A stretch of DNA of 64,000 bases, taken from the NCBI GenBank assembly GCA_029260345.1, contig JAJDDK010000002.1, positions 248,001 to 312,000 of the forward strand, given 5' to 3'. Within the stretch, counting starts at the first letter, position 1. Each line of letters opens with the position of its first letter. A model generated the notes under the pieces. It saw only the letters and a program-made list of their open reading frames with translations, ran no database searches and was not told where the DNA came from. The DNA is from Phycisphaerales bacterium. Its GTDB lineage: Bacteria; Planctomycetota; Phycisphaerae; Phycisphaerales; UBA1924. Both the position numbers and the translations under genes were made by a program. Shown here piece after piece: positions 17,521 to 30,061 of the stretch.

Positions 17521-19875
17521 ATGCCGGCAATGCGTTCGCCCCTCCGCACCCTCATTTTGGGTTTCGTGTGCCTTGTGCTGCTCGCTGTGGCATCGGCCTC
17601 ATCAGCGCAGGACGGGAATGTGCCAGCGGGCTCGCCGCTGGGGGGCGAGGTGCAGATCGAGACAGATCTCTTTGGCGTCGGCAGCGTGGTGCGTCCGGCG
17701 GACTTCGCCGCGATCCGACTGCGGCTCACTGATCGGGGTGACCGCGTCCGTGACACCCTCGTCCGGTTGCATATGCCCGACCCGGACGGTGATGAGGTGC
17801 TGGTCGAGCGGACGATCACACTCAACCCCGGTCGTCCGCAGTTGCTTTGGCTTTACGCGCATATTCCACCGACGTTCGATCGTCAGAGCCTGTTGACCGT
17901 GACCGTGCATGAGACGGCCGAAGGTGGCGGTTTACAAGCTGGCCGACAGATCGCGGTGGGGCGGATTCCGCCGCAGCGTGTCGTTCCGATGACGGAGTCA
18001 CTCATTGCGATTGTGGGTCGCCGCGACGGCGGGCTAGCGAACTACACCGTGCGCGACGACAGCGATGCGCCATCGCCGACATGGCATGAACTGATCAATG
18101 TGATTGGCGGCATCGAACCGGACACCATGCCCGATGCATGGATGGGCTTAGCGCCGTTTGAAGCGCTGGTCTGGATGGAAGGCGATCCGACGGATCTTCG
18201 CGCCGATCAAGCCGCAGCCCTGCGCGAATGGATTTTGCGTGGCGGACGACTCTTCATCGTGTTGCCGTCCGTTGGTGAACTTTGGACCAACACCGCGAAT
18301 CCACTTTTCGATGTGCTGCCTGCCATGAAGGTCACTCGTCGCGAGGGCGTCAACCTCGAGGCGTACCGGCGGCTGTTGTCGAATCGCCAAACACTGCCGC
18401 TGCCGGGGAATTCGGTCGTTCATGTTTTTGAAGCGGCGCCGTTCGCCGGCGAACAAGACGCGATGCCGATTCTGGCTGGTCCGGACGGCGCGCCGATCGC
18501 TATGCGAAGGCTGATCGGTTTGGGCGATGTGACCGTGGTTGGGCTCGACCTCGCCAGCCCAGCGCTCACCGGGCGCATCGATGCGCAGCTCATCTGGCAT
18601 CGTCTCCTTGGCAAACGATTCGAAGTGCTGACGCGCACAGAGGTGCTCGACACCCTTGGGCGCGCTCGAACAAGTTTCCCGCGCCTGAGCGGCGACCCAC
18701 TGGATCAGGGCATTTCGAACATGATCAACAAGACCGGCAGTGCAGGCGTTGGTGTACTGCTCGGATTGATTGTGTTCGCGACGTATTTCCTATTGGCCGG
18801 TCCGATCGGCTTCGGCCTCCTCAACAAATGGGGATGGCGTCGCCATGCGTGGCTGGCGTTCATCGGCGTGGCCGCGGCGTTCACGATTGTGGCATGGGGC
18901 GGCGCCAGCGTCGTGAAACCACGCAAAATTGACATCACGCACCTGACTTTTCTCGACGGCGTGTATGGACAGAACATTGTTCGCGCCCGGTCGTGGTTCA
19001 GCGTGTTGTTGCCGACGTACGGCGCGCAAACGGTCTCCATCGGAGATGACGAAGCGCCGGCGCTTGGCGCCAGGGATTCACGAAATGCGCTGTGGCCGTG
19101 GCAGGATCCGGCGTCGTCATCACGAACGCCATTTCCCGATCGTCGCGAATACATCATCGATGCGCGGCGTCCCGATTCGATTCGCGTCCCTACACGTTCG
19201 ACGGTGAAAGAGTTTGAATCGTGGTGGATTGGCCCGCCGCCGTGGCGTTTGCCGCGACCGGTGGATGGTGAAATTCGCGTTGACGCTAACAGCGCGTTGT
19301 CCGGTGCGCTCGCGCATGAGTTGCCGGAAGCGATGGAGAATGTGCAGGTGGTGTTGAATCTCGGCCAGCAGCCGCTCTCGGCTGAAGTGCGCGGCAGCCC
19401 GCTTCCCGCACGAATCTTTGCCTGGGCGCCATTCGGATCTGAAGCATGGCCCTCCGGCGCGGCGCTTGATCTGGCTGAGCTTGATCTTCGAGATGCAGCG
19501 GTTGGGCAGGAGTTCTTCGAGTCAATTCAGGTCGCGGCGGCGCGCATCTTTGCGTCGCAGGGCGACATAGCGCCGACGAATTTGCCACGCGCGATTCAAG
19601 CGATCACGTGGCACGGCGCCCTCGAGCCGCCGGACTGGCGAGGGACGAACATTCTCGAAGCCGCTCTGCGCCGGCGCATCACGCACACGCTGGACCTGAG
19701 CCGCTGGCTGACACAGCCTTGCCTGATTGTGGTTGGCGAGTTGCCGAACAGTCAGATTCCGTCGCCGATTTTCGTTGAAGGCGAAACTCCGCCGTCCAAT
19801 GGGCGAACCATCATCCGTTGGGTCTATCCTCTGGCCCCGAACCCGCCCCGACCGGCGAGCGACGGAGCGTCTTAA
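17521..19875 (+). CDS. Large exported/membrane protein with GATase1-like domain, ABC-associated
   Basis: About 784 aa from the ATG at 17521 (or 17530). A signal peptide (LRTLILGFVCLVLLAVASASSA) leads to beta-rich extracytoplasmic regions. A segment at about residues 160-270 (TWHELINVIGGIEPD, FEALVWMEGDPTDL, ILRGGRLFIVLPSVGELW) resembles the class-I glutamine-amidotransferase-like fold without an obvious catalytic Cys. Two central membrane helices (VGVLLGLIVFATYFLLAGP and AWLAFIGVAAAFTIVAWGG) follow, then another soluble region. The gene is 3 bp upstream of an ABC ATPase, so it may be the membrane partner, although it does not look like an ABC-2 permease. The family is unnamed to me. Confidence 0.68.
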   Translation: MPAMRSPLRTLILGFVCLVLLAVASASSAQDGNVPAGSPLGGEVQIETDLFGVGSVVRPADFAAIRLRLTDRGDRVRDTLVRLHMPDPDGDEVLVERTITLNPGRPQLLWLYAHIPPTFDRQSLLTVTVHETAEGGGLQAGRQIAVGRIPPQRVVPMTESLIAIVGRRDGGLANYTVRDDSDAPSPTWHELINVIGGIEPDTMPDAWMGLAPFEALVWMEGDPTDLRADQAAALREWILRGGRLFIVLPSVGELWTNTANPLFDVLPAMKVTRREGVNLEAYRRLLSNRQTLPLPGNSVVHVFEAAPFAGEQDAMPILAGPDGAPIAMRRLIGLGDVTVVGLDLASPALTGRIDAQLIWHRLLGKRFEVLTRTEVLDTLGRARTSFPRLSGDPLDQGISNMINKTGSAGVGVLLGLIVFATYFLLAGPIGFGLLNKWGWRRHAWLAFIGVAAAFTIVAWGGASVVKPRKIDITHLTFLDGVYGQNIVRARSWFSVLLPTYGAQTVSIGDDEAPALGARDSRNALWPWQDPASSSRTPFPDRREYIIDARRPDSIRVPTRSTVKEFESWWIGPPPWRLPRPVDGEIRVDANSALSGALAHELPEAMENVQVVLNLGQQPLSAEVRGSPLPARIFAWAPFGSEAWPSGAALDLAELDLRDAAVGQEFFESIQVAAARIFASQGDIAPTNLPRAIQAITWHGALEPPDWRGTNILEAALRRRITHTLDLSRWLTQPCLIVVGELPNSQIPSPIFVEGETPPSNGRTIIRWVYPLAPNPPRPASDGAS

Positions 19876-19878
19876 ACG

Positions 19879-20850
<972 letters not shown>

Positions 20851-20996
20851 TCAATTGATTGCATTTCGCCGCCATTCCGCCCAGACTTTCGACGATTTGA
20901 CCTGCCTCCCGGGAAGCAGGATCGGTTATTGTGGGCTCCCTTGGCGGGGCTCATGGGCGATCCCCGTCCACACTGGGTCGAGTAGAGGAGCTACGA

Positions 20997-23201
20997 ATGA
21001 AATCCCGTTTCCTCGTTCTTTTCGCCGCGGCGGGCGCCGGGCTGGTTATGGCGGGTTGCGCCAATTCACATTCGTCTTCGTCGCCGCAGGCGCGCAGCGC
21101 CAACCTTGGTGAGCGACTGGTTTATCCCGATGCGAAGAAAGTCGCCCACACGGATACGTACCACGGCACTGCGGTCTCTGATCCGTACCGCTGGCTGGAA
21201 GATGGCGAGTCCATCGAAACGCGCGAATGGATCGAACGCGAGAACGAAATTTCGTTCCCGTATCTCGAGAACATCCCGGCGCGCGAGTTCGTCACGAACC
21301 GCATGACGGAGCTGTGGGATTATGAGAAGTTCGGGATGCCGTGGAAGAAGGGCGGCAAGTACTTCTACACCTTCAACGATGGCCTGATGCCGCAGAGCCA
21401 GTTGTATGTGATGAACTCGCTCAACAGCGAGCCGCGACTGCTGCTTGACCCGAACACGCTGAGCGACGACGGCACGATTTCCACCGGCGGCTATTCCGTC
21501 AGTCCGAACGGGCAATACCTCGCTTATTCAGTGAGTGACGGTGGCTCCGATTGGCGTCAGTGGCGCGTGCGCGACATTACGACGGGCGAGGATCTCGACG
21601 ATCTCATTGAGTGGTCGAAGTTCTCCGGCGCTTCGTGGACGGCCGACAGTCAGGGCTTTTTCTACAGCCGGTACGACGAGCCGATGGGCGCTGAACTTCA
21701 GAGCCAGAATTTCTTCCAGAAGTTGTACTATCACCGTTTGGGCACGCCGCAGTCGGATGACCGGCTCGTGTACGAGCGACCCGATCACAAGAACTGGGGC
21801 TTTGGCGGCGCTGTCACTGACGATGGCCGTTACCTGATCATCAACGTGTGGGAGGGAACCAGCCGGAAGAACGGCCTGTTTTACCTCGATCTTGCCTCCC
21901 CCGATTCCGGTGTGGTCGAACTGCTGAGCGCGTTTGATGCGTCGTACGGTTTCATTGACAACGACGGGCCACTTTTCTGGATCAAGACGGATCTTGACGC
22001 GCCCAAGAGCCGCGTTATCTCGATCAACATCAACCAGCCGGAAAAGCGCTTCTGGAAAGAAGTGATTCCCGAGTCGCAAGAAACACTGGTGGGCGTCAAC
22101 GCCGTTGGCGAGCAGTTCATCGCGTCGTACCTCAAGGACGCGGCGACGCAAGTGCAGCGATACAGCCTCGACGGCGCTTCGCTTGGCGCGATTCGTTTGC
22201 CGGGCCTTGGCTCGGCGGGTGGCTTCAGTGGCGAACGTGATTACACCGAGACGTTCTATTCGTACTCGAGCTACACGACGCCGCCGACGATCTTCCGATA
22301 CGACACGGTCTCCGGCCAGAGCGACGTGTTCCGTCAGCCGGACGTCAATGTGAATCCGAATGACTACGTCACGCGTCAGGTGTTCTACACCAGCAAGGAC
22401 GGCGCGCGGATTCCAATGTTCATCACGCACAAGAAGGGGCTGCGCCGCGACGGCAAGAACCCGACGCTGCTCTATGGCTACGGCGGCTTCAACATTCCGC
22501 TGACGCCTGGCTTCAGCGTCTCCCGCATGGTGTGGATGGAAATGGGCGGCATCTACGCCGTCGCCAATCTGCGTGGCGGTGGCGAGTACGGCGAGGAATG
22601 GCATCAGGCCGGCACCAAGCTCCAGAAGCAGAACGTGTTTGACGACTTCATCGCCGCGGCAGAGTGGCTGATCGATGCCGGGTACACCTCGACGCCGAAG
22701 CTGGCTATTCAGGGTCGCAGCAACGGCGGATTGCTTGTTGGCGCCGCGATGACGCAGCGGCCGGATCTCTTCGGCGCCTGCCTGCCAGGCGTGGGCGTGA
22801 TGGACATGCTGCGCTTCGAGAAGTTCACGATCGGCTGGGCGTGGGCGAGCGATTACGGCACGGTCGAGAACCCGGAAGAGTTCCAGGCCCTGTATGCCTA
22901 CTCGCCGTATCACAACATCAAGAAGGGCGTCTGCTATCCGCCGACGCTGATCATCACGGCGGATCGCGATGACCGCGTCGTTCCGGCGCACTCCTTCAAG
23001 TTCGCCGCCCGCCTTCAGGAGGCTCAGGGCTGCGACAACCCGATCCTCATCCGCATCGAGACGCGGGCTGGGCACGGCGGCGGCAAGCCCACTGAGAAGA
23101 TCATCGAAGAGGCCAGCGACGAGTACACGTTCCTCGTCAAAGCTCTGAAGATGGACGTGGGCGCCTCGACCGGCGCGTACGCTGAGGTCAACGAGGACTG
23201 A
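20997..23201 (+). CDS. Prolyl oligopeptidase family (S9A) lipoprotein
   Basis: A 734-aa serine peptidase. The N-terminus is a lipoprotein signal with lipobox VMAGC (Cys near residue 20), so it should be membrane-anchored on the outer side. A seven-bladed propeller region (about 60-440) includes DPYRWLEDGESIETREW, the usual S9A opening. The alpha/beta-hydrolase domain carries the nucleophile Ser575 in GRSNGGLLVG, the acid in DRDDRVVP and the His in GHGGGKP. The start at 20997 is preceded by GAGGAG. It would cleave proline-containing peptides, probably for nutrient scavenging. Confidence 0.93.
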   Translation: MKSRFLVLFAAAGAGLVMAGCANSHSSSSPQARSANLGERLVYPDAKKVAHTDTYHGTAVSDPYRWLEDGESIETREWIERENEISFPYLENIPAREFVTNRMTELWDYEKFGMPWKKGGKYFYTFNDGLMPQSQLYVMNSLNSEPRLLLDPNTLSDDGTISTGGYSVSPNGQYLAYSVSDGGSDWRQWRVRDITTGEDLDDLIEWSKFSGASWTADSQGFFYSRYDEPMGAELQSQNFFQKLYYHRLGTPQSDDRLVYERPDHKNWGFGGAVTDDGRYLIINVWEGTSRKNGLFYLDLASPDSGVVELLSAFDASYGFIDNDGPLFWIKTDLDAPKSRVISININQPEKRFWKEVIPESQETLVGVNAVGEQFIASYLKDAATQVQRYSLDGASLGAIRLPGLGSAGGFSGERDYTETFYSYSSYTTPPTIFRYDTVSGQSDVFRQPDVNVNPNDYVTRQVFYTSKDGARIPMFITHKKGLRRDGKNPTLLYGYGGFNIPLTPGFSVSRMVWMEMGGIYAVANLRGGGEYGEEWHQAGTKLQKQNVFDDFIAAAEWLIDAGYTSTPKLAIQGRSNGGLLVGAAMTQRPDLFGACLPGVGVMDMLRFEKFTIGWAWASDYGTVENPEEFQALYAYSPYHNIKKGVCYPPTLIITADRDDRVVPAHSFKFAARLQEAQGCDNPILIRIETRAGHGGGKPTEKIIEEASDEYTFLVKALKMDVGASTGAYAEVNED

Positions 23202-23746
23202 TTCGGCCAATTCAGGTTGAATCAGATGCGGAGATGAAAATGATGCCCGGTCCCGGGATTCCGGGGCCGCGCGTTTTGCATAGAACCGCGGCGAAATGTC
23301 GGCGGATTCACTGTTTCCGAGCGCGCCGCCCTTGACCACGTTCGGCAAACCGATAGCATTGGCCTTGTTCCGGCCTTGGGAGAGGGTTGTCTCTTTGCTT
23401 GGGCCGGGTCTCGAAATGCCATAAGGAGCGTCGTGATGGACTCGATAGACGAGGACGCCGACGCCGGCTCGAGCAGCTGAGGGCGCCGCCAAATGGCCCG
23501 ATTCGCTGACGAGTCGGTGCGGTGACCAAAGGCCGGACAGTTTTCGGCCGACACTCAAAACAACCCGATAACGCCACCCGGAGTCAGGGGCAACCGCTCG
23601 ACTCCGCCTGTCATGAATCGTTTCGATCGCGGACCGAACGCGCGGCGTCCGCGATGCCAGACCAAGTGTTTTCTCGCAGGCCGCGCCACTGACGCACCGT
23701 CGGAGGCCTCATCCGCCCCGACCACATCAATCGATCGAGCCACGCC
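23202..23746. other. 545-bp intergenic region upstream of fusA
   Basis: No convincing gene. Near its start, CGG-T-CCCGG-GATT-CCGGG-G-CCG (23248-23269) forms a 9-bp stem followed by GCGTTTTG, a weak candidate terminator for the peptidase gene. GGCCG...CGGCC near 23534-23552 makes a smaller hairpin. The rest is presumably the promoter and long untranslated leader of fusA. No riboswitch or conserved structure was recognised. Short open frames here have no coding character. Confidence 0.5.
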
Positions 23747-25852
<2,106 letters not shown>

Positions 25853-25888
25853 TTCGGCTCGCACTATCGATACACGGGGAAAGACAGA

Positions 25889-25922
25889 AAGCCCTCGCGA
25901 TCTTCGCGGGGGCTTTTTTTCA
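25889..25922 (+). terminator. Rho-independent terminator of fusA
   Basis: AGCCC-T-CGCG, loop ATCTT, CGCG-G-GGGCT, then seven T. It lies 37 bases after the fusA stop and just before the adenosyltransferase gene. Confidence 0.9.
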
Positions 25923-25952
25923 TTTGGGCGCTGGTGCAGGTACCCTTGCACT

Positions 25953-26573
25953 ATGCCACGCCTGACGAAGATCTACACGAAGACGGGCGACGCCGGCGAC
26001 ACCATGCTCGGCGATGGATCGCGTGTGCCCAAATCGAGTGTTCGCGTCGATGCCTACGGCGATGTTGACGAGGCGAATAGTGCGCTCGGTTTGGCAATCG
26101 CGGCGTGTGATGCGGATGGTCCGCTCGCTGAGCTTCGGAATGCGCTGCTCTCCATTCAGCAAGATCTCTTTGATGTTGGCGCGGACCTCTGCACGCCGCT
26201 GGCGTCCGATGAAACTCCCGGCAAACGTCTCCGAATGACGGATGGGCAAATCGACCGCATCGAACGGCTCATTGACGTTCACAACGCGGCTCTGGGGCCC
26301 CTCGAATCGTTCATTCTTCCGGGTGGGACGGAACTCAGTGCGCGGCTCCATCTGGCCCGGACCATCACCCGGCGGGCGGAGCGGCGCGTGGTCGCACTGC
26401 TTGCCGCCGAACCTGACGCGACCAATCCACGAACGCTGGTGTTCCTGAATCGAGTCAGCGACCTGCTTTTTGTGCTCGGGCGCGTGGCGAATGTATCGAA
26501 CGGCGGCGATGTGCTCTGGGTTCCCGGCGCCAATCGCGAGACGAATCAGGGCGGCAAAGCCGATGAGTCATAG
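25953..26573 (+). CDS. ATP:cob(I)alamin adenosyltransferase, PduO type
   Basis: This enzyme transfers the adenosyl group of ATP to cob(I)alamin, making coenzyme B12. The 206-aa product from the ATG at 25953 has the PduO ATP-binding N-terminus (KIYTKTGDAGDTMLGDGSRV, then KSSVRVDAYGDVDEANSALG). The central helices and the FLNRVSDLLFVLGR signature, with the conserved Arg and Asp, follow. The start is chosen because the family begins right at this Met; the upstream frame covers the fusA terminator. No B12-dependent enzyme is in the window. Confidence 0.93.
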   Translation: MPRLTKIYTKTGDAGDTMLGDGSRVPKSSVRVDAYGDVDEANSALGLAIAACDADGPLAELRNALLSIQQDLFDVGADLCTPLASDETPGKRLRMTDGQIDRIERLIDVHNAALGPLESFILPGGTELSARLHLARTITRRAERRVVALLAAEPDATNPRTLVFLNRVSDLLFVLGRVANVSNGGDVLWVPGANRETNQGGKADES

Positions 26574-26635
26574 GGCGTAAGGGCTTCGGCAATGCGGTAC
26601 GCTGGTGGTCGGATTCAGGAAGGGGCGTCTCGCCG

Positions 26636-28216
26636 GTGACTGCAACTGTCACAAGTGATTTTCGAGAAGAGTTTGAAGCGGAGCGGCTGAGCTGGCTGCG
26701 CCGGCGATTCCTTTGGTACACGGGAATCAATGGCGGACTTGGCATTTTTTCGGTGCTGGCCGCGTTGTTCCTCTTCACCCAGGATTTATCCGGAGTCATC
26801 GTGCTGACGATGATTGCTGTCTTTCTGAACACGCTCGGCGCGGCGTTCTACATTGGTTGCTTTCTGGTCGTTCGGCAATCGGATCGCCCGTTTCGCCGAG
26901 AACGCTTAGTACGTCTTGTCTTCTGGTTGATCGTCGCCAATGGGTTGCTGCAATTGCCAGCGTCAATCATTGGGAACCGCATCAGCGCCGAGATCCAAGA
27001 GAACCAGCGCACTCGATTGGCGGCCGACAATCCTGAGATTGTTGATGAGAGCCCCATCGTCGACACGAGTGCCGAAATTGTTCCGGTCGAGTCAGATTCG
27101 GACGCGGGCAACTCGACCGAGTCTGAGCCAGTCGCTGAAGCATTGAAGCAACCCGATTCGCAGACAACGTTGCGGTTGGGCACTCAATTTCTTGTGAGCG
27201 TCTTTGTGACGCATCTCTTGGCATCCTTGTTTATTCCGTGGACGCCGCGCGAAGCAATTCGTCCGCTGGTGCCACTGCTGACGCTCTTTGCCGTGATTAC
27301 CCTCGCGTTCGGCGAAGGCTCGTTCCTGTTGCGATTGGTGTTGGTGATTGCATCGCCGCTGATCGGATTGCCGGGCATCTTGTGGTGTTCATGGCGTGCC
27401 AGCCGCTTCCGCGACCGATTCCATTCCCGTGTGCTTCGCCGCAGCTATCGCGAAATGAAACGCGAACTCGTCGATGCGCGGCGGATTCACGAGGATCTCT
27501 TCCCGGCGCAGATCACGGACGGCGCCGTGCATTTCATTTATCGCTACGAACCAATGCGCCAGATCGGCGGCGACTTCCTGTACGCGCACCGATTCCCCGG
27601 CGTGGACGGCGAAGACAATGAACCGCTCAGCATTGTGATGATCGATGTGACCGGTCACGGCATTCCCGCCGCGCTCACGGTGAATCGGTTGTACGGCGAA
27701 CTGGAGCGTCTCTTTGCCGAAGAGCCGGACATTCGCCCGGGCGATGTGCTGACGGCGCTCAACAGCTACGTGCATTTCACACTGGCGACGCACAGTGTGT
27801 ACGCGACCGCATTGTGCCTGCGGATCGATCCTGATCTGGACATTCTTGAATGGGCTAGCGGCGGGCATCCGCCGGCGTTCTTGCGCAGCGTGGACGGTCG
27901 TATCGATCGCCTTGATTCGACCGCGTTCGTCCTTGGTGCATGCCACGGACGCGACTTTCAGGATGGGCAGGAGTCCGCTCCTTTTAAGCGCGGCGACACA
28001 CTGATCGCCTACACCGATGGCGCCATCGAAGCTCGCAATGCGCAGGGGCGCATGATGGGGCTTGAGGGCTTCCAGCGGCTCATCGCAACGCTGCGCCCTG
28101 ATCCCGGAGAGGAGAACGGCTGGGCCTCCGCTGTGCTCCGTTCCGTTGATCAGCATCGCTTCGGTCCACCCGCGGATGACACGCTGATTGTCGAATTGTT
28201 CCGGCCGCTGCGGTGA
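26636..28216 (+). CDS. Membrane-bound SpoIIE/RsbU-type protein phosphatase
   Basis: A 526-aa protein from a GTG start with a purine-rich RBS (AGGAAGGGG). Membrane helices lie at about residues 25-105 (YTGINGGLGIFSVLAALFLF, GVIVLTMIAVFLNTLGAAFY, LVFWLIVANGLLQLPASI) and again at about 175-255, flanking an acidic Ser/Glu loop. The C-terminal PP2C-like SpoIIE domain has MRQIGGDFLY (metal Asp), VMIDVTGHGIPAALTVNRL, ASGGHPPAFL and TDGAIEARNAQGRMMGLEGF. Such phosphatases dephosphorylate STAS-domain antagonists in partner-switching sigma control. A STAS protein is encoded at 50754 but is not adjacent. Confidence 0.88.
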   Translation: MTATVTSDFREEFEAERLSWLRRRFLWYTGINGGLGIFSVLAALFLFTQDLSGVIVLTMIAVFLNTLGAAFYIGCFLVVRQSDRPFRRERLVRLVFWLIVANGLLQLPASIIGNRISAEIQENQRTRLAADNPEIVDESPIVDTSAEIVPVESDSDAGNSTESEPVAEALKQPDSQTTLRLGTQFLVSVFVTHLLASLFIPWTPREAIRPLVPLLTLFAVITLAFGEGSFLLRLVLVIASPLIGLPGILWCSWRASRFRDRFHSRVLRRSYREMKRELVDARRIHEDLFPAQITDGAVHFIYRYEPMRQIGGDFLYAHRFPGVDGEDNEPLSIVMIDVTGHGIPAALTVNRLYGELERLFAEEPDIRPGDVLTALNSYVHFTLATHSVYATALCLRIDPDLDILEWASGGHPPAFLRSVDGRIDRLDSTAFVLGACHGRDFQDGQESAPFKRGDTLIAYTDGAIEARNAQGRMMGLEGFQRLIATLRPDPGEENGWASAVLRSVDQHRFGPPADDTLIVELFRPLR

Positions 28217-28256
28217 TGCGAGCGCGGCAGAGCGACGGCGCCGATACGCTGTGCGC

Positions 28257-29207
28257 ATGAAGCCGCAGATGTTGACAACGTGGTCATTTGGACCGACTGG
28301 GAACGACGCCGCGATGCCGAGTTTGCTTGAGGGCGGGCATGCGCTCAATGCAGTCGTGCAGGCGGCGACCGTGATTGAAGCAGACCCGACGATTGATTCC
28401 GTCGGTGTTGGCGGATTGCCGGATGCCGATGGCAACGTCTCGCTTGACGCCTGCATCATGACCGATCCGAATCGTTGCGGCGCCGTGATGTACGTCCAGC
28501 ATTTTGCAAACCCGACGCAGATCGCGCGCAAGGTGATGGAAGAAACGATTCATGTCACACTCGCGGGCGAAGGCGCCGAAGCGTTTGCGGATTCGCTTGG
28601 GTTTCCGCGATCACAGATTCTCACCGCCGAAGCGAAGGCGGTCTGGGAACGCTGGCGCAAAGACCCGAACAACATCGATCGCGACAAGTATCGAGGATGG
28701 TTGCCGCCGATCAACGTCGAAGAACTGCGCGGCGTTGATGTGAAGACGCGCCCGCACGCGGCGGAGCCATTGCATGACACCGTGACGATTTTGGCCCGCG
28801 ATGTGAAAGGCCAGTTGGCGGGCGCGTGCACGACCAGCGGCATGGCGTTCAAGGTGCCGGGGCGCGTCGGTGACTCGCCGATCGTCGGGCAGGGGTTGTA
28901 TGTGGATCAGGAAGCGGGCGCCGCGGGAGCGACGGGGACTGGTGAGATTATTTCCGGCGTATGCGGGTCGTTCCTGATTGTGGAACTTATGCGCCGCGGG
29001 GCGAAACCGGTTGAGGCGATTCGTGAAACGCTGGAGCGGATTCAGAAGCGTTTTTCGCTTCACCAAGAGCACCAGGTCGCCTTTGTCGCCATGTCCAAGG
29101 CAGGTGATTGGGCCAGCGGGGCGCTGCGACCCGGGTTTCGGCACACGATCACTGACGAGATTGGGTCGCGTGTTGAAGAGCCGACGATGGTGCTGATTCA
29201 GGACTAG
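28257..29207 (+). CDS. N4-(beta-N-acetylglucosaminyl)-L-asparaginase-like Ntn hydrolase
   Basis: A 316-aa Ntn-hydrolase precursor of the glycosylasparaginase/isoaspartyl peptidase family. The autocleavage site and N-terminal nucleophile are the Thr in PLHDTVTILARD (about residue 180), preceded by the alpha subunit with VGGLPDADGNVSLDACIM and ARKVMEETIHV. The beta subunit contains ACTTSGMAFKVPGRVGDSPI and GTGEIISGVCGSF. There is no signal peptide, so it should be cytosolic. It would cleave Asn-GlcNAc or beta-aspartyl bonds. The ATG at 28257 is chosen because the family begins here; the longer frame overlaps the phosphatase gene. Confidence 0.88.
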   Translation: MKPQMLTTWSFGPTGNDAAMPSLLEGGHALNAVVQAATVIEADPTIDSVGVGGLPDADGNVSLDACIMTDPNRCGAVMYVQHFANPTQIARKVMEETIHVTLAGEGAEAFADSLGFPRSQILTAEAKAVWERWRKDPNNIDRDKYRGWLPPINVEELRGVDVKTRPHAAEPLHDTVTILARDVKGQLAGACTTSGMAFKVPGRVGDSPIVGQGLYVDQEAGAAGATGTGEIISGVCGSFLIVELMRRGAKPVEAIRETLERIQKRFSLHQEHQVAFVAMSKAGDWASGALRPGFRHTITDEIGSRVEEPTMVLIQD

Positions 29208-29365
29208 GTCACTGATCGAAACGCACTTGCAGCCTTGCAAGAGGCATTGCGGTGGTTCGTTGTTAATCCTCCGGAAAAAGTGGCGCACCCTTGGCGCGGT
29301 TCACGCGTCGTTGGTGTGGAGTCGTTCTGTCGAGCGCCCACTTCGTCAAACGAGGAGCATTGAGA

Positions 29366-30049
29366 ATGAAGTTTCTAGCAATCATCGTCGGTGCAGTTGT
29401 TTCGTCATCGGCCGTTGCTGGACCGACGAATCTGCTTCAAAACGGCGATCTTGAACTGTTTTCGCCGTCGCCGAATCCATTCAATAACGCTGATGGGTGG
29501 ACGCTGGTGACGCCTGAGGTCGATGGCGCGGGCGAGACCGTGCTTTCTGCGTCGTTCGCCAGTTTCGGTAACCACACACCCGGCGGAGATCGCGGCCTAT
29601 GGCTTCGTTCATTCGAGGGCGGGCTTGGCGGTGAAGAGCCGTTCACCGTGAACGCGACGGTCTTCCAGGACGTCGCCGCGCACGCCGGTGTTGAGTATGA
29701 GGTCTCGGCGTGGTTCGAGTTCGAAGCGAATTACACGAGCGCCATGACATTTCTGTCATTGCAGTTCTTTGATGCGGCGATGACTGAGCTTTCCGTTCAT
29801 TCGATTGACATCAATTCGCTGAATGCATTTGACGGCGTGTGGCGAGAGTTCAGTGTGGCCGCCGTCGCGGACGCCGGAACAGCATTTGTGCGCGTGAGCG
29901 CCGGAATGATTGATGGGCAAATCAGCCCCATCAATCCCCAGAGCGCGTTCATCGATGATTTCGTGCTGATCCCGGCGCCGGGGAGCGCGGCGCTGCTGGT
30001 GGTGGCAGCGGGTGGTGCGATGGCGCGCCGTCGCCGCTCGTCCTGCTGA
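29366..30049 (+). CDS. Secreted protein with PEP-CTERM-like sorting tail
   Basis: About 227 aa. The signal peptide is MKFLAIIVGAVVSSSAVAG. The mature part starts NLLQNGDLELF and is a jelly-roll, carbohydrate-binding-like beta domain (VFQDVAAHAGVEYEVSAWFE, FIDDFVLIP). The end is Pro-Ala-Pro-Gly, a hydrophobic helix (SAALLVVAAGGAMA) and RRRR, the planctomycete variant of the PEP-CTERM exosortase signal, so surface sorting is likely. The RBS GAGGAG lies just before the ATG at 29366. The gene has its own leader and is tail-to-tail with map. The ligand is unknown. Confidence 0.82.
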   Translation: MKFLAIIVGAVVSSSAVAGPTNLLQNGDLELFSPSPNPFNNADGWTLVTPEVDGAGETVLSASFASFGNHTPGGDRGLWLRSFEGGLGGEEPFTVNATVFQDVAAHAGVEYEVSAWFEFEANYTSAMTFLSLQFFDAAMTELSVHSIDINSLNAFDGVWREFSVAAVADAGTAFVRVSAGMIDGQISPINPQSAFIDDFVLIPAPGSAALLVVAAGGAMARRRRSSC

Positions 30050-30061
30050 GAACAATCGAGG

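Noticed and set aside
21528-23558. 676-codon open frame on the minus strand
   Set aside because: Antisense to the S9A peptidase, which carries all catalytic motifs. The minus frame is low-complexity, Arg/Val/Ala-rich and has no family pattern, as expected of a shadow in GC-rich DNA.
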